Below are positions 12,762 to 13,786 of a stretch of 13,786 nucleotides of DNA, piece after piece. Origin of the DNA: Acidimicrobiia bacterium (GTDB lineage: Bacteria; Actinomycetota; Acidimicrobiia; IMCC26256; BP-133); the NCBI GenBank assembly GCA_025934385.1, contig JAICYE010000015.1, positions 1 to 13,786 on the forward strand, in the 5' to 3' direction. The notes beneath the pieces were generated by a model, which was not told the origin of the DNA, did no database searches, and worked only from the letters and a program-made list of their open reading frames with translations. Positions within the stretch are counted from its first letter, which is position 1. Each line of letters begins with the position of its first letter. A program made the position numbers and the translations under genes.

Positions 12762-13786
12762 GTGAAGGAAAGGGCCTCGAAGCGCTCGCGCCTGCTCGGC
12801 TTCGTCGCCCTCTGCGTCGTGTGCGTGGCGACGGGCACCGGGTACGTGCTGCACTCCCGGAGCCGGGCGCTGTCCCAGGCCGGATCGGCACCGGCCCCGG
12901 CGTCGGAGGCGGCGGTGGCCGCCGTCGAGGCCCAGCCCCACGTGCTCTTCCGCAACCTGTCGACCGCTGCCCAGGCCGGCTTGGTGGGCCTGGCGCCGCT
13001 CAACGACCCGAACGGGCCCCGCCAGATCACCGGCTACCAGTGCCGGCGCCTGTACATGGCGGCCGGCCACGGCCTCTGCCTGGCCGAGGTGGAGAACGAT
13101 CCCTTCGGCTCGCCGTACCGGGCTCGGTTCTTCGGGCCGGACTTCACGAACCTCCACGAGCTGCCGCTGGCCGGGGTGCCCAGCCGGGCCCGGGTCTCCC
13201 CCGACGGCAGCCTCGGGGCGGCCACGGTGTTCGTCAACGGCGATTCCTACGCCGGTGGCGCCTTCTCCACCCGCACCACGATCTTCGACATGAACACCGG
13301 CTCGTCGCTCGGCGACCTCGAGAGCTTCACCGTGTTGAAGGACGGCAAGCGCATCCAGAGCGTCGACTTCAACTTCTGGGGCGTCACCTTCGCCCGGCAG
13401 CCCGGCCGCTTCTACGCCACGCTCGGCACTGGCGGTCACACCTATCTGGTGCAGGGCGACCTGCCCACCCGGACGCTGACCGTCCGGCGCGACGGGGTCG
13501 AGTGCCCCTCGCTCTCCCCCGACGGCACCCGTATCGCCTTCAAGTCGAGGGTGCCGGGCAGCGCGGGGCTGAACGGCACACAGTGGCGAGAGAGCGTGCT
13601 CGACCTGGCGACGCTCGAGGATCACCCGCTGGCCGAGACCCGCAGCGTCGACGACCAGGCCGAGTGGCTCGACAACAACACCGTGCTCTACAGCGTGGGG
13701 TCCGACACGTGGGCCGTGCCGGCCGACGGCAGCGGGGCGCCCCGCCTGTTCGCCGAGCAGGCCGACTCGCCGGTGGTGCTGCCGGG
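12762..13786 (+). CDS. Membrane-anchored TolB-like beta-propeller protein (paralogue 2, 3' end cut by window)
   Basis: The frame starts at GTG 12762 and is still open at the window end after 341 codons. The start is secure, because an in-frame TGA lies only two codons upstream (TGA GGA ACC GTG) and GAGGAA provides a close ribosome-binding site. The product has a short basic tail, a transmembrane helix LLGFVALCVVCVATGTGYVL (11-30) and the same propeller domain as the protein encoded at 10148-11251. Long identical stretches include GVPSRARVS, GAFSTRTTI, DGKRIQS, DFNFWGVTF, RDGVECPS, SPDGTRIAFK and DDQAEWLDN. Cys94 and Cys106 match Cys117 and Cys129 of paralogue 1. It lacks the Pro-rich N-terminal tail of paralogue 1. 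The last residues, ADSPVVLP, align with the paralogue's ADSPSVAR end, so probably only a few codons are missing. It diverges from the MFS gene. Confidence 0.88.
   Translation, partial: MKERASKRSRLLGFVALCVVCVATGTGYVLHSRSRALSQAGSAPAPASEAAVAAVEAQPHVLFRNLSTAAQAGLVGLAPLNDPNGPRQITGYQCRRLYMAAGHGLCLAEVENDPFGSPYRARFFGPDFTNLHELPLAGVPSRARVSPDGSLGAATVFVNGDSYAGGAFSTRTTIFDMNTGSSLGDLESFTVLKDGKRIQSVDFNFWGVTFARQPGRFYATLGTGGHTYLVQGDLPTRTLTVRRDGVECPSLSPDGTRIAFKSRVPGSAGLNGTQWRESVLDLATLEDHPLAETRSVDDQAEWLDNNTVLYSVGSDTWAVPADGSGAPRLFAEQADSPVVLP

Noticed and set aside
12669..13625. Minus-strand frame opposite propeller gene 2
   Set aside because: The plus-strand frame is clearly homologous to the other propeller protein; the antisense product has no recognisable domain.

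Overview
The window is very GC-rich. Its coding frames are strongly biased to G or C at third codon positions, GTG starts are frequent, and genes often overlap at start/stop junctions. The protein families (actinobacterial-type lysophospholipid acyltransferase paired with an SDR-like protein, Streptomyces-type C39-family secreted peptidase, TolB-like membrane-anchored propeller proteins) point to an actinomycete-like chromosome, Actinomycetota in general and possibly a poorly sampled lineage. No rRNA, tRNA, CRISPR array, transposase or phage gene is visible. The window reads as ordinary chromosome with some local rearrangement.

Layout. (1) 112-3357, minus strand: a three-gene operon transcribed as secreted C39-type peptidase, lysophospholipid acyltransferase, then atypical NAD-binding epimerase-like SDR. 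The last junction is a one-base stop/start overlap. The first 111 bases hold no gene I can support. (2) 3429-3682, minus: a truncated, frameshifted remnant of a DinF-type MATE efflux pump lies directly upstream of the peptidase gene. A GNAT acetyltransferase (3704-4198, plus) starts 21 bases away in the opposite direction. (3) 4182-6494, minus: a KimA-like potassium transporter overlaps the GNAT stop tail to tail, preceded by a small exported protein of unknown function. (4) 6594-8084, minus: a membrane diguanylate cyclase, divergent from a solitary ModA molybdate-binding lipoprotein (8177-8983, plus). (5) 8984-9331: non-coding, rich in inverted repeats. It is followed by a secreted Gly/Thr/Val/Leu repeat protein (9332-9967, plus). 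(6) 10148-12522, minus: an MFS transporter translationally coupled (ATGA) to a membrane-anchored TolB-like propeller protein. A second copy of the propeller protein (12762 to the window end, plus) is divergent from the MFS gene and sits behind a compact structured leader. It is cut by the window edge, probably only a few codons before its stop.

The points most worth a second look are: the MFS gene bracketed by two paralogous propeller genes; the structured leader before one of them; a roughly 30-base sequence shared between the MATE truncation junction and a palindrome at 10055-10097; the MATE remnant itself; and the low-complexity secreted repeat protein. All function calls come from reading motifs and recalling families. 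No database search was run.
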